Positions 1-7,222 are shown, numbered from the stretch's first letter. The stretch is DNA of 54,729 nucleotides from an uncultured beta proteobacterium (GCA_903828665.1 CAIKMZ010000031.1:1-54729), one strand, 5' to 3'. A program made the numbers and translations. Notes: generated from the sequence alone by a model not told the origin.

Positions 1-229
1 CTTCGATCTGGTCTCTGAGCAGCCGGTGAACAGAGTCCTTCATGGACTTCTGAACTTCCCGGGCGCATAGAACGCGAAGTGGCGTGCAGAACGCTGAAAT
101 CAGAAGGGCTCTGGCCACACCCCAGGATTTGGCACCACCGCGACCACCATAGAGAACCTTGTAGCGCATGGGGCGCATCAGGGGTTCGAGCACCTGCGGA
201 AACTGGGGGGTGATGTGGATTTCATTCAT
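1..229 (-). CDS. terL: Phage terminase large subunit, N-terminal 76 residues (truncated by window edge)
   Basis: The large terminase is the ATPase/nuclease motor that packages DNA into proheads. Reading the minus strand from an ATG at 229-227 gives an open frame to the window edge beginning [17 protein letters not shown]. It contains the adenine/Walker A stretch [16 protein letters not shown] at about residues 24-39, which matches the GGRGxxKS P-loop of PBSX/Terminase_3-type large subunits. The start overlaps the terS stop by four bases in an ATGA arrangement, as expected for translationally coupled terS-terL. The C-terminal nuclease domain lies outside the window, so intactness cannot be judged. 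Confidence 0.85.
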   Translation of the reverse strand, partial: MNEIHITPQFPQVLEPLMRPMRYKVLYGGRGGAKSWGVARALLISAFCTPLRVLCAREVQKSMKDSVHRLLRDQIE

Positions 230-684
230 CGCGGCTTGGCTGTGACGTAGGTGATTTCCACCGTGTGTTTGATGGCGTCCCCATTGGCGCCGGTCACTTC
301 CATCTTGTCGGTGAACATCTTCAGATGACGGCCTTCGAGCTCAAGTGCCTTGAGGGCACCAGCGTGATTGGCCATCAGGCTTTTGCCATCTTTGTCGATC
401 ACCTGCTTCATGGCATCGGTCTTGACCCTTTGAAGGTCCGACAAAACGTCATCGGCCTTGCGCTCGATGCGCTTGGCACGGGCGTTCATCAGAGCCTGGA
501 TGCGAGCAGCGACCCAAGTTTTTCCAAGGAGCTCGGGGCCGATCCGGGATGCAGTCTTGGTGCTGTAGCCAGCGCGCATGGCGGCCTGCGATGCGTTCAG
601 GTCCACCAAGTATTCCTGGCAGAAGATTTCCTGCATGGCGGTAAGCGAACGCGTAATCGACTGGGAACCATCGGACGTTGACAT
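226..684 (-). CDS. terS: Phage terminase small subunit
   Basis: This 152-residue protein should recognise the packaging site and recruit the large subunit. The N-terminal part (about residues 14-65) has the helix-turn-helix region typical of the Terminase_2 family, including [20 protein letters not shown] followed by a segment in which paralogous helices bind DNA. The central part (about 66-125) is a charged helical stretch suited to ring oligomerisation. A Shine-Dalgarno GGAG sits about seven bases before the ATG, partly inside a small hairpin. It lies directly upstream of terL. Length fits the family (usually about 140-180 residues). Confidence 0.85.
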   Translation of the reverse strand: MSTSDGSQSITRSLTAMQEIFCQEYLVDLNASQAAMRAGYSTKTASRIGPELLGKTWVAARIQALMNARAKRIERKADDVLSDLQRVKTDAMKQVIDKDGKSLMANHAGALKALELEGRHLKMFTDKMEVTGANGDAIKHTVEITYVTAKPR

Positions 685-691
685 GAGTATC

Positions 692-713
692 TCCAGAAAG
701 ATTTTGTTCTGGA
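692..713 (-). promoter_or_regulatory. Hairpin next to the terS ribosome-binding site
   Basis: A 7-bp perfect inverted repeat (TCCAGAA at 692-698, TTCTGGA at 707-713) with an 8-base loop lies just upstream of terS. In the minus-strand transcript its 3' arm contains the first bases of the TCTGGAG Shine-Dalgarno, so folding could reduce terS translation. That the pairing exists is seen in the sequence; regulation is an inference. Confidence 0.4.
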
Positions 714-916
714 AAGTTTCATAGGAAACGCTTCGGAGTCAACGGCATTTGGCTGCTGTGCAGGACCGAAAAAACCGTTGGGGCGCTTGCTGGTGATGTT
801 CTGGACGCGAGTCGGGGGATGGTGTTCGCCGCAACGCTTATGGGAACAGGTCAAATTCTGCGCGTTGAAATTTGCACGCAGACTTATGTGCTCAGAAACC
901 CTAATCTGCAAAGCAA

Positions 917-938
917 TACATGTATGCAAATATTTGCA
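917..938. promoter_or_regulatory. Tandem palindromes, possible operator
   Basis: Two perfect palindromes abut: TACATGTA (917-924) and TGCAAATATTTGCA (925-938). The half-site TTTGCACG recurs at 871-878 and 934-940. This AT-rich cluster lies upstream of terS and next to the candidate origin, in the gene-free stretch 685-1151. It could be a binding site for the element's AlpA or another regulator, or a late promoter region. No convincing -35/-10 pair was identified. Confidence 0.35.
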
Positions 939-975
939 CGTAAGCAACTCAAATTGAAGGCTCGAAACTCCGCTT

Positions 976-1134
976 GGCGTGGGTGGGTGGCGTGGGCTAA
1001 AACCTATTGCAGTACTCAGTCAAAAAAATATAGTGTTTTGAATTCGGTATTGCAGTTACTGCCATGGCCTTATATTTTTTCTACAGGACACCTGCAATGG
1101 GTTTTAGCCCACGCCACCCACGCCACCCACGCCA
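976..1134. other. Candidate replication origin: inverted arms of short GC-rich repeats around an AT-rich core
   Basis: Arms at 985-1012 and 1092-1119 are inverted copies with 27 of 28 bases matching. Each arm carries repeats of GGCGTGGGT-type units: three in tandem on the right (about 1109-1134) and two on the left (from 976). Inside the arms, AAAAAATATA (1023-1032) pairs with TATATTTTTT (1071-1080), and TATTGCAGT occurs at 1005-1013 and again at 1048-1056. The block lies 17 bases beyond the stop of the primase/helicase gene. Oppositely oriented short iterons flanking an AT-rich centre next to an SF3 helicase gene is the known layout of staphylococcal pathogenicity island origins. A transcription terminator or attenuator is an alternative for the stem alone. 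Confidence 0.55.
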
Positions 1135-1151
1135 GGTTATTTTTTACGGAT

Positions 1152-3821
1152 TCAGACCAAATCCGCACAGTCGTCCACGTTCGTGGAAATCTGACCAATC
1201 ACGCCTTCGAAATTGCGTTCCCATGTTCCGGATCGTTCAGCCACTCCTGGCACAAATCTCGCACCACGAATCAGCTTCAATCGCTTGCCCTCATCACCAC
1301 GGGGCTCGTAAGGCAGTAGCCGGCCATCACAGTTGGCATAGATTTCACCGAAGAATGAGTTCTTCTGGTTGGTGAACTTCATCCCCTCTTGAACACACCA
1401 CTGCTGGTAAGCCTCATAGAGCACGGACTTTGAGACCCAGGCCTGAGCGTCATAAATCAGAGAGTCCCCGATAAAACCCAGGATTGGTGTGGTCTTGCGG
1501 ATGAACTCTTGCACCGCTGCCTGGCCACTGGCGGGCTGCATGAAGACGCCGCGCGCCAAGAGCGCCTGCAAACCGTCCAGCGCCCAATTCAGGATGGAGG
1601 GCAGCTCGGTCATCAGCTTATCGGTCAGACCAATGTCCTCACGTCCAAAGAAGGATTGCGTGAACTGCAGCACAATGAAACGCGACCCCACGGCGCCGCC
1701 AGCGTCAACAATCCCAGGCAATAGATTGGTCAGCAGCACAAACCGGGTGTTGAGCTTGCCGACCCAATCGCTCTTGTGTTTGCGTGCGACGCTGATGGCG
1801 TCTTCGCCAGTAATGCGCAGCAGGTTCTCGCTGATCGACTGCAGGTCAGCGGACTTGCTGACGCGAGCATCCGATATCAGCGCCAAGGACTTGCCAATAA
1901 GGTCTTCGAGCCCAAACGGGCTGCTCAAGTGCGCCAAACTCGGCCCGGTGCAGTTGTGGTCACCCAGGACGGCACGCAGAACCCGGGCGATGGTGCCTTT
2001 GCCGCAGCGCTTGGGGCCTACACAGATGAGCCCCTTTTGCTGTGATGTGTCCTGGGTCAGCAGGTAGCCAAACCACTCCTGCAGGGCGTCGATCGTTTCC
2101 CGGTCATCAACAAAGGCGTCCTGCAAGAACTTGAGCCAGTGCACGGGAGTTGGCGCATCGCGCTCGTACCTGACATTGACCGAGCCGGTGCTAAAGAACC
2201 TGGGGCTGTGCTCAAACAGGGATTGGGAGCGCACGTGCAGCAGACCATTACGCACAGCAATCAACTCATTGACCGGTTGGGGTGGATCGCCCTTAAGCCA
2301 GGCCGGCATGGTCAACGACGACGGAACATTGACAACCGCCTTGAGCGCATCGAGCGTGTTGTCCACCGGAACACGGCCATTGAGTTCAACGCCTTGTTTC
2401 TCAAACAGCTTGTACACCTTGGCCCGCACATCTTCACTGCTGACAATCCGGTAGCACATGCCGTCCCATTCCAGAAACTCCTCCTGCCAGCGTCGGATCG
2501 TGATTTCGGCCTCTACCGTGTAGCAGTGACCCACCAGTGCCTTGGCCGTTGTTACAGGGTAGTCGGTACTGACTCGCTGCTGTCCATGCTCCAAGCCCTT
2601 GCGCTTGGCCAATGTAAGATCTTTGCGCAGCGCACCCAGGGTGCAGCTGGCGTTGGCTTTGAGACTGTTTAAAACGACTTCCTCATCAATGTTGTCAAGC
2701 CTGGCCTTAACCAATTCGGCGATCACGGCGGTAATGAGGTCCTTGGACTCCATTCCAATCAGGTCGTTGCGTTCAATGATGCCAAGGATGTCATGTCTGC
2801 TCAGGCGCAACGATTTCTGGTTGGCGGCTTGATCATCGGGGCTGAGATTTAGATTTCTCATGTCTTCGAATTCATCGGATCTGTCATTCTGATAGCCGAT
2901 GGCCTGGTAGAAATCGACAAACTTGCGATGATCACAATGGCCGTGCAAGCACTTGAAACCGGGTGAGGACATACCGTTGGCGCCAGCCGGGTAGTAGATG
3001 GTGGTGCCATCACCGACATCGCCCATGGTGTGCTCGTCGTTCCATGGGCATTCGACCATCAGTCCACCGTCACGCTCGCCCAGGATCATTTCATGCGCTT
3101 GCAAGTAGGCTACCGCGCGGTCTTCTATGGCCAGGTGCTGCGACTTGATGCGGGTGCCAGCGTTGCTGGTGCTGGCCGGTTTGATTCCAAAGCGTTCCTG
3201 CAACGCCGCAAATAGGGCTTCAAACTGCGCTGGCGTGATCTCAGGAATCTGCACAGGAAGTCCGCCATCCCACTCAATGCGTGCGCCACTTGGATGGGTT
3301 CCGACGGCGACGAAATGCTGGCCGTTCATCAAGAATTCAATTTTTTCATCATCGCCGACATGGATGACACGTTTCCCATACTGGCCCTTGAGCGCAAACG
3401 GGTGAAGGAATTTTGAGGAATTGCTGCGGTGGCGTCGCGGCAATTTGAGTCTCAGGGTTTGTGCGATGAAGGCTTGCACTTCTTGAGCCAATACAGCGTC
3501 GGTGATATCGACATCAAGCCCACGAACGGTGCGGGTCTGCACGCAGATGCCGTAGTCACCCTGGTTTCGCCAATGTTCGATCTGTGCATTGGTTGCATGC
3601 ATTTGAGGCCAGGCCAATATGCCACGAATTTGTCCGCGTCCGTTGTATTCGCTGGGCGTCTTGCCCCAGTGTGCGATTTTGCTGTCGGGAGAGATGGCGC
3701 CCTCGCGGGCAACCACCGGCAGCAAATCTTCGGCGAGTCCGAGGATGAGATCAAACTGGTCCCATTCCCATGGACTTGCCCCCGGTGCGTTGAGCGCCGT
3801 GTTTGGGCTTTGGTTTGTCAC
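1152..3821 (-). CDS. P4-type DNA primase-polymerase / SF3 helicase replication protein
   Basis: This 889-residue protein should prime and unwind the element's DNA, like the alpha protein of phage P4. An N-terminal prim-pol domain (about residues 20-215) has the metal-binding motif GLDVD at 101-105. A Cys/His cluster (C258, H264, C291, H293, C296) resembles a primase zinc ribbon. The C-terminal half is a D5_N-like region and superfamily 3 helicase with Walker A GPKRCGKGT at about 602-610 and Walker B-like LALISDA further on. The start is GTG with GGAG seven bases upstream. The candidate origin lies just downstream of the stop. The gene appears intact. The exact subfamily and whether the prim-pol is active are not certain. 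Confidence 0.88.
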   Translation of the reverse strand: MTNQSPNTALNAPGASPWEWDQFDLILGLAEDLLPVVAREGAISPDSKIAHWGKTPSEYNGRGQIRGILAWPQMHATNAQIEHWRNQGDYGICVQTRTVRGLDVDITDAVLAQEVQAFIAQTLRLKLPRRHRSNSSKFLHPFALKGQYGKRVIHVGDDEKIEFLMNGQHFVAVGTHPSGARIEWDGGLPVQIPEITPAQFEALFAALQERFGIKPASTSNAGTRIKSQHLAIEDRAVAYLQAHEMILGERDGGLMVECPWNDEHTMGDVGDGTTIYYPAGANGMSSPGFKCLHGHCDHRKFVDFYQAIGYQNDRSDEFEDMRNLNLSPDDQAANQKSLRLSRHDILGIIERNDLIGMESKDLITAVIAELVKARLDNIDEEVVLNSLKANASCTLGALRKDLTLAKRKGLEHGQQRVSTDYPVTTAKALVGHCYTVEAEITIRRWQEEFLEWDGMCYRIVSSEDVRAKVYKLFEKQGVELNGRVPVDNTLDALKAVVNVPSSLTMPAWLKGDPPQPVNELIAVRNGLLHVRSQSLFEHSPRFFSTGSVNVRYERDAPTPVHWLKFLQDAFVDDRETIDALQEWFGYLLTQDTSQQKGLICVGPKRCGKGTIARVLRAVLGDHNCTGPSLAHLSSPFGLEDLIGKSLALISDARVSKSADLQSISENLLRITGEDAISVARKHKSDWVGKLNTRFVLLTNLLPGIVDAGGAVGSRFIVLQFTQSFFGREDIGLTDKLMTELPSILNWALDGLQALLARGVFMQPASGQAAVQEFIRKTTPILGFIGDSLIYDAQAWVSKSVLYEAYQQWCVQEGMKFTNQKNSFFGEIYANCDGRLLPYEPRGDEGKRLKLIRGARFVPGVAERSGTWERNFEGVIGQISTNVDDCADLV

Positions 3822-3858
3822 AGGCTTGCTCCGTACCGAGGTGAGGCTGTTCTGTTCT

Positions 3859-3883
3859 GCACCCAGGACTGTGCCCTGGGTGC
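3859..3883 (-). other. Hairpin in the leader of the primase gene
   Basis: GCACCCAGG (3859-3867) and CCTGGGTGC (3875-3883) form a 9-bp perfect stem with a 7-base loop between the 86-residue gene and the primase start. No T-run follows on the minus strand, so it is not a classic terminator. It could act as an attenuator or as an RNA-processing site. Confidence 0.4.
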
Positions 3884-3906
3884 CCAGAATTGGATTAGCG
3901 CCAGGC

Positions 3907-4167
3907 TCACTGCGAATCCGGATTCGCGCCGATGGCCGACTGCTTTTGTGCTGGTACAGCCGGTCGTTTTGCTTTGCCTGGTTTTACCGCTTTGGACTTT
4001 GCAGCCAATTTGCCTAGCGCTCGGTTGTTTTGGCGATTAAGGAGTCTGCGTACGGCACGCCCCATGAAAGCGTCTTCCGATATCAATACGCTGGAGCCAC
4101 AGGACAAGCCATGGGCGCTGATGGCTGCGCCGCGCGGGTAGTTTCCACCATTACTGCTTCTGGTCAT
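3907..4167 (-). CDS. Hypothetical 86-residue basic protein of the element
   Basis: I do not recognise this protein. It begins MTRSSNGGNYPRGAAISAHG and ends in a Lys/Ala/Pro-rich tail (about residues 52-80), giving a strongly basic C-terminus that might contact nucleic acid. The main support for its being real is a strong AGGAG Shine-Dalgarno eight bases before the ATG and its position nine bases after the AlpA gene, in line with the primase gene. No membrane segment or signal peptide is seen. Small basic proteins between alpA and the primase are common in P4-like islands, but no function is proposed. Confidence 0.6.
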   Translation of the reverse strand: MTRSSNGGNYPRGAAISAHGLSCGSSVLISEDAFMGRAVRRLLNRQNNRALGKLAAKSKAVKPGKAKRPAVPAQKQSAIGANPDSQ

Positions 4168-4176
4168 GGTTATCTC

Positions 4177-4422
4177 CTACCCAAGGGCCAGTTCGTTGCG
4201 CTTGGCGAGCAAGCGCTTAACCAGTTCCCGGATCTCAGGCTCGGTCTTGCCTGCTATGCGAGCCCCATTGATGGCCTGCACTTCATCGCTGGGCCAGCCG
4301 CGTGAGCGTTGACCAATGGCGACACCGGTTGTGAACAGTCCGGCCCTGATGGCGTTATATATGCTGGCATCTGAGCGGTGCCCCATTTCAGCCTTAACGG
4401 CCGGCAATCTCCAAATAGACAT
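4177..4422 (-). CDS. alpA: AlpA-family phage transcriptional regulator
   Basis: AlpA-type proteins are short MerR-like winged-helix DNA-binding proteins that switch on excision or replication genes in P4-like elements and satellites. This 81-residue protein has the family pattern: LPAVKAEMGHRSDASIYNAI near residues 7-26, then GLFTTGVAIGQRSRGWPSDE at about 28-47 and a helical tail. It precedes the 86-residue gene and the primase, as expected for a regulator of the replication operon. A purine-rich AAGGGGATTCAGG lies upstream of the ATG. In Gram-negative PICIs AlpA is the master activator, which fits the operator-like repeats found directly upstream. Confidence 0.82.
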   Translation of the reverse strand: MSIWRLPAVKAEMGHRSDASIYNAIRAGLFTTGVAIGQRSRGWPSDEVQAINGARIAGKTEPEIRELVKRLLAKRNELALG

Positions 4423-4475
4423 ACCTGAATCCCCTTATCGCCATCTGGCGCTTGTTGCTGCGACGTGCAGCAAGT

Positions 4476-4549
4476 GGGGTGAATTTAGGTCTGGCTGGGG
4501 ATACTGAATAGGGTGGATTGATCCATATAACCTGGGGTCGATTCACCCC
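4476..4549. promoter_or_regulatory. Operator-like repeats upstream of alpA
   Basis: GGGGTGAAT (4476-4484) recurs inverted as ATTCACCCC (4541-4549). The second copy is also half of a local palindrome GGGGT-N6-ACCCC (4534-4549). Between them lies TGGAT-TG-ATCCA (4514-4525). All sit in the 177-base gap between alpA and the gene upstream of it. They could be binding sites for AlpA itself or for a helper-phage protein. The promoter elements in this gap are not clear enough to place. Confidence 0.4.
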
Positions 4550-4599
4550 GGACAACCCGACAAAGCCGCGCTCTCATTGGCTTTGCTGGGGTCGGATAA

Positions 4600-5202
4600 C
4601 TATTTGCGCGGCCCCGTCGGCAGACCGTCAATTCTCAGGATCGTTGCCATGGCGACGGCCACTGTGTGCGACACCCTGCGCTCGGTTTCGAGCCAGTTGA
4701 CGACAGTGTCATTCTTTGGAGCGGTGGCTTTTGCATTGGCTGGGTCGTAGTGGACCCAGAATTTCTGCGCAGCCGCGTCAAGGTGACCCAATAATTCGGT
4801 GTGGTGTGCGCCCCAGGGCCACGGACCGGCAGAACTTGTTGGGAGGCCGATCTTGGTCTTGGTGTACCAGTCGCTGGCCGTGATAAACATGTCAAGGTCA
4901 GCGCGCTCGATACGCAAGAAACCAGCATCCAGTGTCTGTATGAGGACTGTCTTGCCAGTGGCGTCGCGGCCATAATCGTCGGCGCTTATCGCTCCCGCAT
5001 CGCTCACATGACTCGTAAAATCAAGATTGCAAACAAGAGAATCGTCCGGACTTGACGGCGGCAAGACCATGCCGTTGGGGGTGATACGGGTTGCTTTGAG
5101 ACTCTTGTCTTCCAGGACCAACTGGCGGACTTTTGCAAGGCTGCACTTTAATTCGGCAGCGACTTCTTCAAAGTTCAGATACTGTGCCATTTGGCCTTTC
5201 AT
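4600..5202 (-). CDS. Hypothetical protein with helix-turn-helix-like N-terminus
   Basis: I cannot name this 200-residue protein. Its N-terminus (about residues 8-45, NFEEVAAELKCSLAKVRQLV) looks like an excisionase/MerR-type winged helix-turn-helix. The C-terminal third carries KFWVHYDPANAKATAP and a segment ending ILRIDGLPTGPRK, a style seen in other proteobacterial phage-island proteins of unknown function. It lies between the toxin gene and alpA on the same strand. An alternative ATG at 5190 has AAAGG just ahead of it and may be the true start. A role as a repressor or excision factor is only an inference. Confidence 0.6.
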   Translation of the reverse strand: MKGQMAQYLNFEEVAAELKCSLAKVRQLVLEDKSLKATRITPNGMVLPPSSPDDSLVCNLDFTSHVSDAGAISADDYGRDATGKTVLIQTLDAGFLRIERADLDMFITASDWYTKTKIGLPTSSAGPWPWGAHHTELLGHLDAAAQKFWVHYDPANAKATAPKNDTVVNWLETERRVSHTVAVAMATILRIDGLPTGPRK

Positions 5203-5232
5203 TTCGCCAGGATAGAAACTGGCGCAACCATT

Positions 5233-5499
5233 TCAATCGTCATAATGCCCGCGGCACGCGATGACGTCAAAGTTGGCGTCATCCACGGCATACACCAGAC
5301 GGTGTATGTCATCAATTCGCCGTGACCAATATCCCGCCATGTTTCCTAACAGTGGCTCGGGTTTGCCGATGCCGGAGAAGGGATCACGCGCGGCCGCTTC
5401 TATCAGGGTGTTGACGCGTTTCAATGTCTTTTTGTCCTGCCCTTGCCAGTAGGTGTAATCAACCCATGCTGCCGGGGTAAAGCGAATAGCGCGCCGCAT
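5233..5499 (-). CDS. yoeB: YoeB-family toxin (ribosome-dependent mRNA interferase)
   Basis: YoeB toxins cut mRNA at the ribosomal A site and are neutralised by YefM. This 88-residue protein matches across its length: DYTYWQGQDKKTLKRVNTLI, then GKPEPL with the catalytic Glu, WSRRI, HRLVYAV with the catalytic Arg, and a C-terminal CRGHYDD containing the conserved His-Tyr pair. All residues known to matter in E. coli YoeB are therefore present and the toxin is probably active. It starts five bases after the yefM stop. Within a mobile element such a pair usually stabilises the element or acts in phage defence. Confidence 0.9.
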   Translation of the reverse strand: MRRAIRFTPAAWVDYTYWQGQDKKTLKRVNTLIEAAARDPFSGIGKPEPLLGNMAGYWSRRIDDIHRLVYAVDDANFDVIACRGHYDD

Positions 5500-5504
5500 A
5501 AAGC

Positions 5505-5759
5505 TCAGGGCTTGACCAACTCGCGGCGTGTTGCCTTCCCAGCCTTGTGCTGTGCAATTGACTTGGCTAGATGTGCTGCATTCGCTGGGGTTGATAACAG
5601 GTGCATGGTTTCCATGATGCTTTGATAGTGGTCAAAGGACATCACCACAGCGTCAGCGCCGTCGCGCCTGCTAATGACGGTCACATCAGCATCCTCATGC
5701 ACCGTATCGAGTACGGATTTCAATGAACTACGCGCTTCCGAATAGGTGACAATTCTCAT
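5505..5759 (-). CDS. yefM: YefM-family antitoxin
   Basis: This 84-residue protein has the Phd/YefM fold: an N-terminal DNA-binding part (MRIVTYSEARSSLKSVLDTV), the typical ISRRDGADAVVMSFDHYQSI segment at about 29-48, and a flexible C-terminus that wraps the toxin. Antitoxin-first order with the toxin five bases downstream is the normal layout, giving excess antitoxin and autorepression. A palindrome overlapping the likely promoter lies just upstream of the ATG. Confidence 0.9.
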   Translation of the reverse strand: MRIVTYSEARSSLKSVLDTVHEDADVTVISRRDGADAVVMSFDHYQSIMETMHLLSTPANAAHLAKSIAQHKAGKATRRELVKP

Positions 5760-5769
5760 CCGATGGCCT

Positions 5770-5799
5770 TTATTAACTTGTACTTAAAGTTGTGCAAGT
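5770..5799 (-). promoter_or_regulatory. yefM-yoeB promoter with overlapping operator
   Basis: An inverted repeat ACTTGTAC (5776-5783) / GTGCAAGT (5792-5799), 7 of 8 positions matching with an 8-base spacer, sits 17 bases before yefM. On the minus strand it spans TTGCAC (-35-like) and, 16 bases on, TAATAA (-10-like). An operator lying on the promoter is what YefM autorepression requires; E. coli yefM operators also contain TGTAC-type cores. The promoter elements are weak matches, so confidence is moderate. Confidence 0.5.
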
Positions 5800-5836
5800 A
5801 TAGGCTATTCACGGGGCTTTATGCCAACACGCCGTT

Positions 5837-7063
5837 TTAAATCGGTTGCACAGCACCGATTGCCAGTTTGTCCAGATAGTCGGCCCAGTGCTGCATCATG
5901 GTGGCGCGGTGTTTGAGGTAAGTGGTGCGGTTATAGCTGCGCCCATTGGCATCTTTCACTGAGTGGGCTAACTGGGCTTCAATAACTAACGGGTCAAAGT
6001 CCAGTACTTCGGCCAGTATGGTTCGTGCCGTTGCCCTGAATCCATGCACGCTCTGTACCGTGGGTCCGTACCCTAGCGTCAACAATGCCGCCCGCAGTGT
6101 GTTGTCACTGATCGGCCTGTCGTGGCTGCGCTCACCGGGGAACAATAAAGTGCCCTTGCCGGTCAGCGGTTGGAGCTTGCGCAATATGGATATGGCTTGT
6201 GTTGGCAAGGGAACCAGGTGAGGGTCACCGTTCTTCTTGCCATCAACGCGCCGTTTCATTCTTGCTGCCGGAATAGTCCAGATCGCCGCATCAAGATCAA
6301 TTTCAGCCCATGCTGCTGCACGTAGTTCGCCTGGTCGCTGAAACAGCAGCGGCGCTAGCTGAAGCGCTGCACGCACAATCGGTCCGCCTTGGTAATCTCG
6401 GATAACCCGGATCAATTCCCCAAGTTTGACTGGCTCTGTGATGGCTGCGAAGTGTTTGCCGTGATGTGGCTTGAGTGCGCCTTTGATGTCCGCACTGATA
6501 TCGCGCGCCGCACGCCCAGTGGCCACCGCGTAGCGCCAGACTTGCCCTGCAGTGGTCAGTACCCGGTGTGCCACGTCTAAAGCGCCACGTTCCTCAACTC
6601 GGCGTATCGTGGCAAGTAATTCGATGGCCTCAACGTCTCCGATACGTCGTGCCCCGAGAAATGGGAACAGATCCTTTTCGAGATTGCGTTTTTCGCGGAT
6701 GGCGTAGTGACTGCTCCAACTATCGAGCTTGAGCTCGTACCACTCTTCTGCCGTTGCTTTGAATGTGTCGCCCGTTGGTGTCAGGGCCTTGAGCTTTTCT
6801 ATCTTGCGTGCTTGCACCGGGTCTACTCCCTCGGACTTTTGCAGCTTTGCTGCATCCCTTGCCTTGCGCGCCGCCGTCAAAGTCACTGCCGGATAACTTC
6901 CCAGCGCCATGCGACCTTCTTTTCCTAGGGTGTAGGTTTTCCAAAACCAGCGTCTTGACCCGGCCGGGCTAATTTCCAGATAAAGCCCATTCGCGTCGGT
7001 CAGGCGATGGCGGTTCTTGTCTGCGGGGCAACTGGCGTTTCTGCATTGGGCGTCGGTCAACAT
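5837..7063 (-). CDS. int: P4-type tyrosine recombinase (integrase)
   Basis: This enzyme integrates and excises the element at tRNA-Pro. The 408-residue protein has an N-terminal DUF4102 arm-binding domain (LTDANGLYLEISPAGSRRWF, then ALGSYPAVTLTAARKARD), a SAM-like core-binding domain, and a C-terminal catalytic domain with RPGELR (first Arg), HGFRAT (HxxR), a histidine in the QLAHSV motif, and a Tyr near the C-terminus in TYLKHR. The frame is open further upstream to 7171, but I prefer the ATG at 7063 because AGGA lies eight bases ahead and the DUF4102 domain starts directly after. Position next to the tRNA 3' end is typical. It appears intact. Confidence 0.92.
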   Translation of the reverse strand: MLTDAQCRNASCPADKNRHRLTDANGLYLEISPAGSRRWFWKTYTLGKEGRMALGSYPAVTLTAARKARDAAKLQKSEGVDPVQARKIEKLKALTPTGDTFKATAEEWYELKLDSWSSHYAIREKRNLEKDLFPFLGARRIGDVEAIELLATIRRVEERGALDVAHRVLTTAGQVWRYAVATGRAARDISADIKGALKPHHGKHFAAITEPVKLGELIRVIRDYQGGPIVRAALQLAPLLFQRPGELRAAAWAEIDLDAAIWTIPAARMKRRVDGKKNGDPHLVPLPTQAISILRKLQPLTGKGTLLFPGERSHDRPISDNTLRAALLTLGYGPTVQSVHGFRATARTILAEVLDFDPLVIEAQLAHSVKDANGRSYNRTTYLKHRATMMQHWADYLDKLAIGAVQPI

Positions 7064-7090
7064 TGCATTTCCTATTGGAGAACGGGGGTA

Positions 7091-7155
7091 AACCGGGGAA
7101 CACAATTCAGAATTTCTCGAAAAATCGGAATCATTCCCCGGTTTGTTCCCCGGTC
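7091..7155. repeat. Three ACCGGGGAA repeats upstream of the integrase
   Basis: AACCGGGGAA at 7091-7100 recurs in the opposite orientation at 7134-7143 and 7146-7155. A further imperfect palindrome, TACACCG...CAGTGTA, lies at 7184-7200. The repeats fall between the integrase start and the tRNA, where attachment-site arm sequences or an integrase operator would be expected. Function is inferred from position. Confidence 0.5.
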
Positions 7156-7222
7156 TTGTGTTGGCAGTCAATATCGGTCTATGTACACCGTTGCAGTGTA
7201 ACCGAGCGATTCCCCAATGAAA

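Noticed and set aside
25..32. GGTGAACA, identical to the core of the phage P4 alpha-binding iteron
   Set aside because: A single copy inside the terL coding sequence with no partners nearby; most likely chance.
597..947. Minus-strand open frame of 116 codons overlapping the start of terS
   Set aside because: It overlaps terS out of frame and has no credible start signal or recognisable sequence.
819..1375. Plus-strand open frames across the gap upstream of terS
   Set aside because: They cross the inverted repeats, lack a ribosome-binding site and look like no protein; the gap is better read as regulatory or origin DNA.
1489..2067. Plus-strand open frames opposite the primase/helicase gene
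   Set aside because: They run through the helicase domain on the other strand and show no domain or start signal of their own.
5837..7171. Longer integrase start at 7171
   Set aside because: The additional 36 residues cross the ACCGGGGAA repeats and do not resemble integrase N-termini; ATG at 7063 has a ribosome-binding site and directly precedes the DUF4102 domain.
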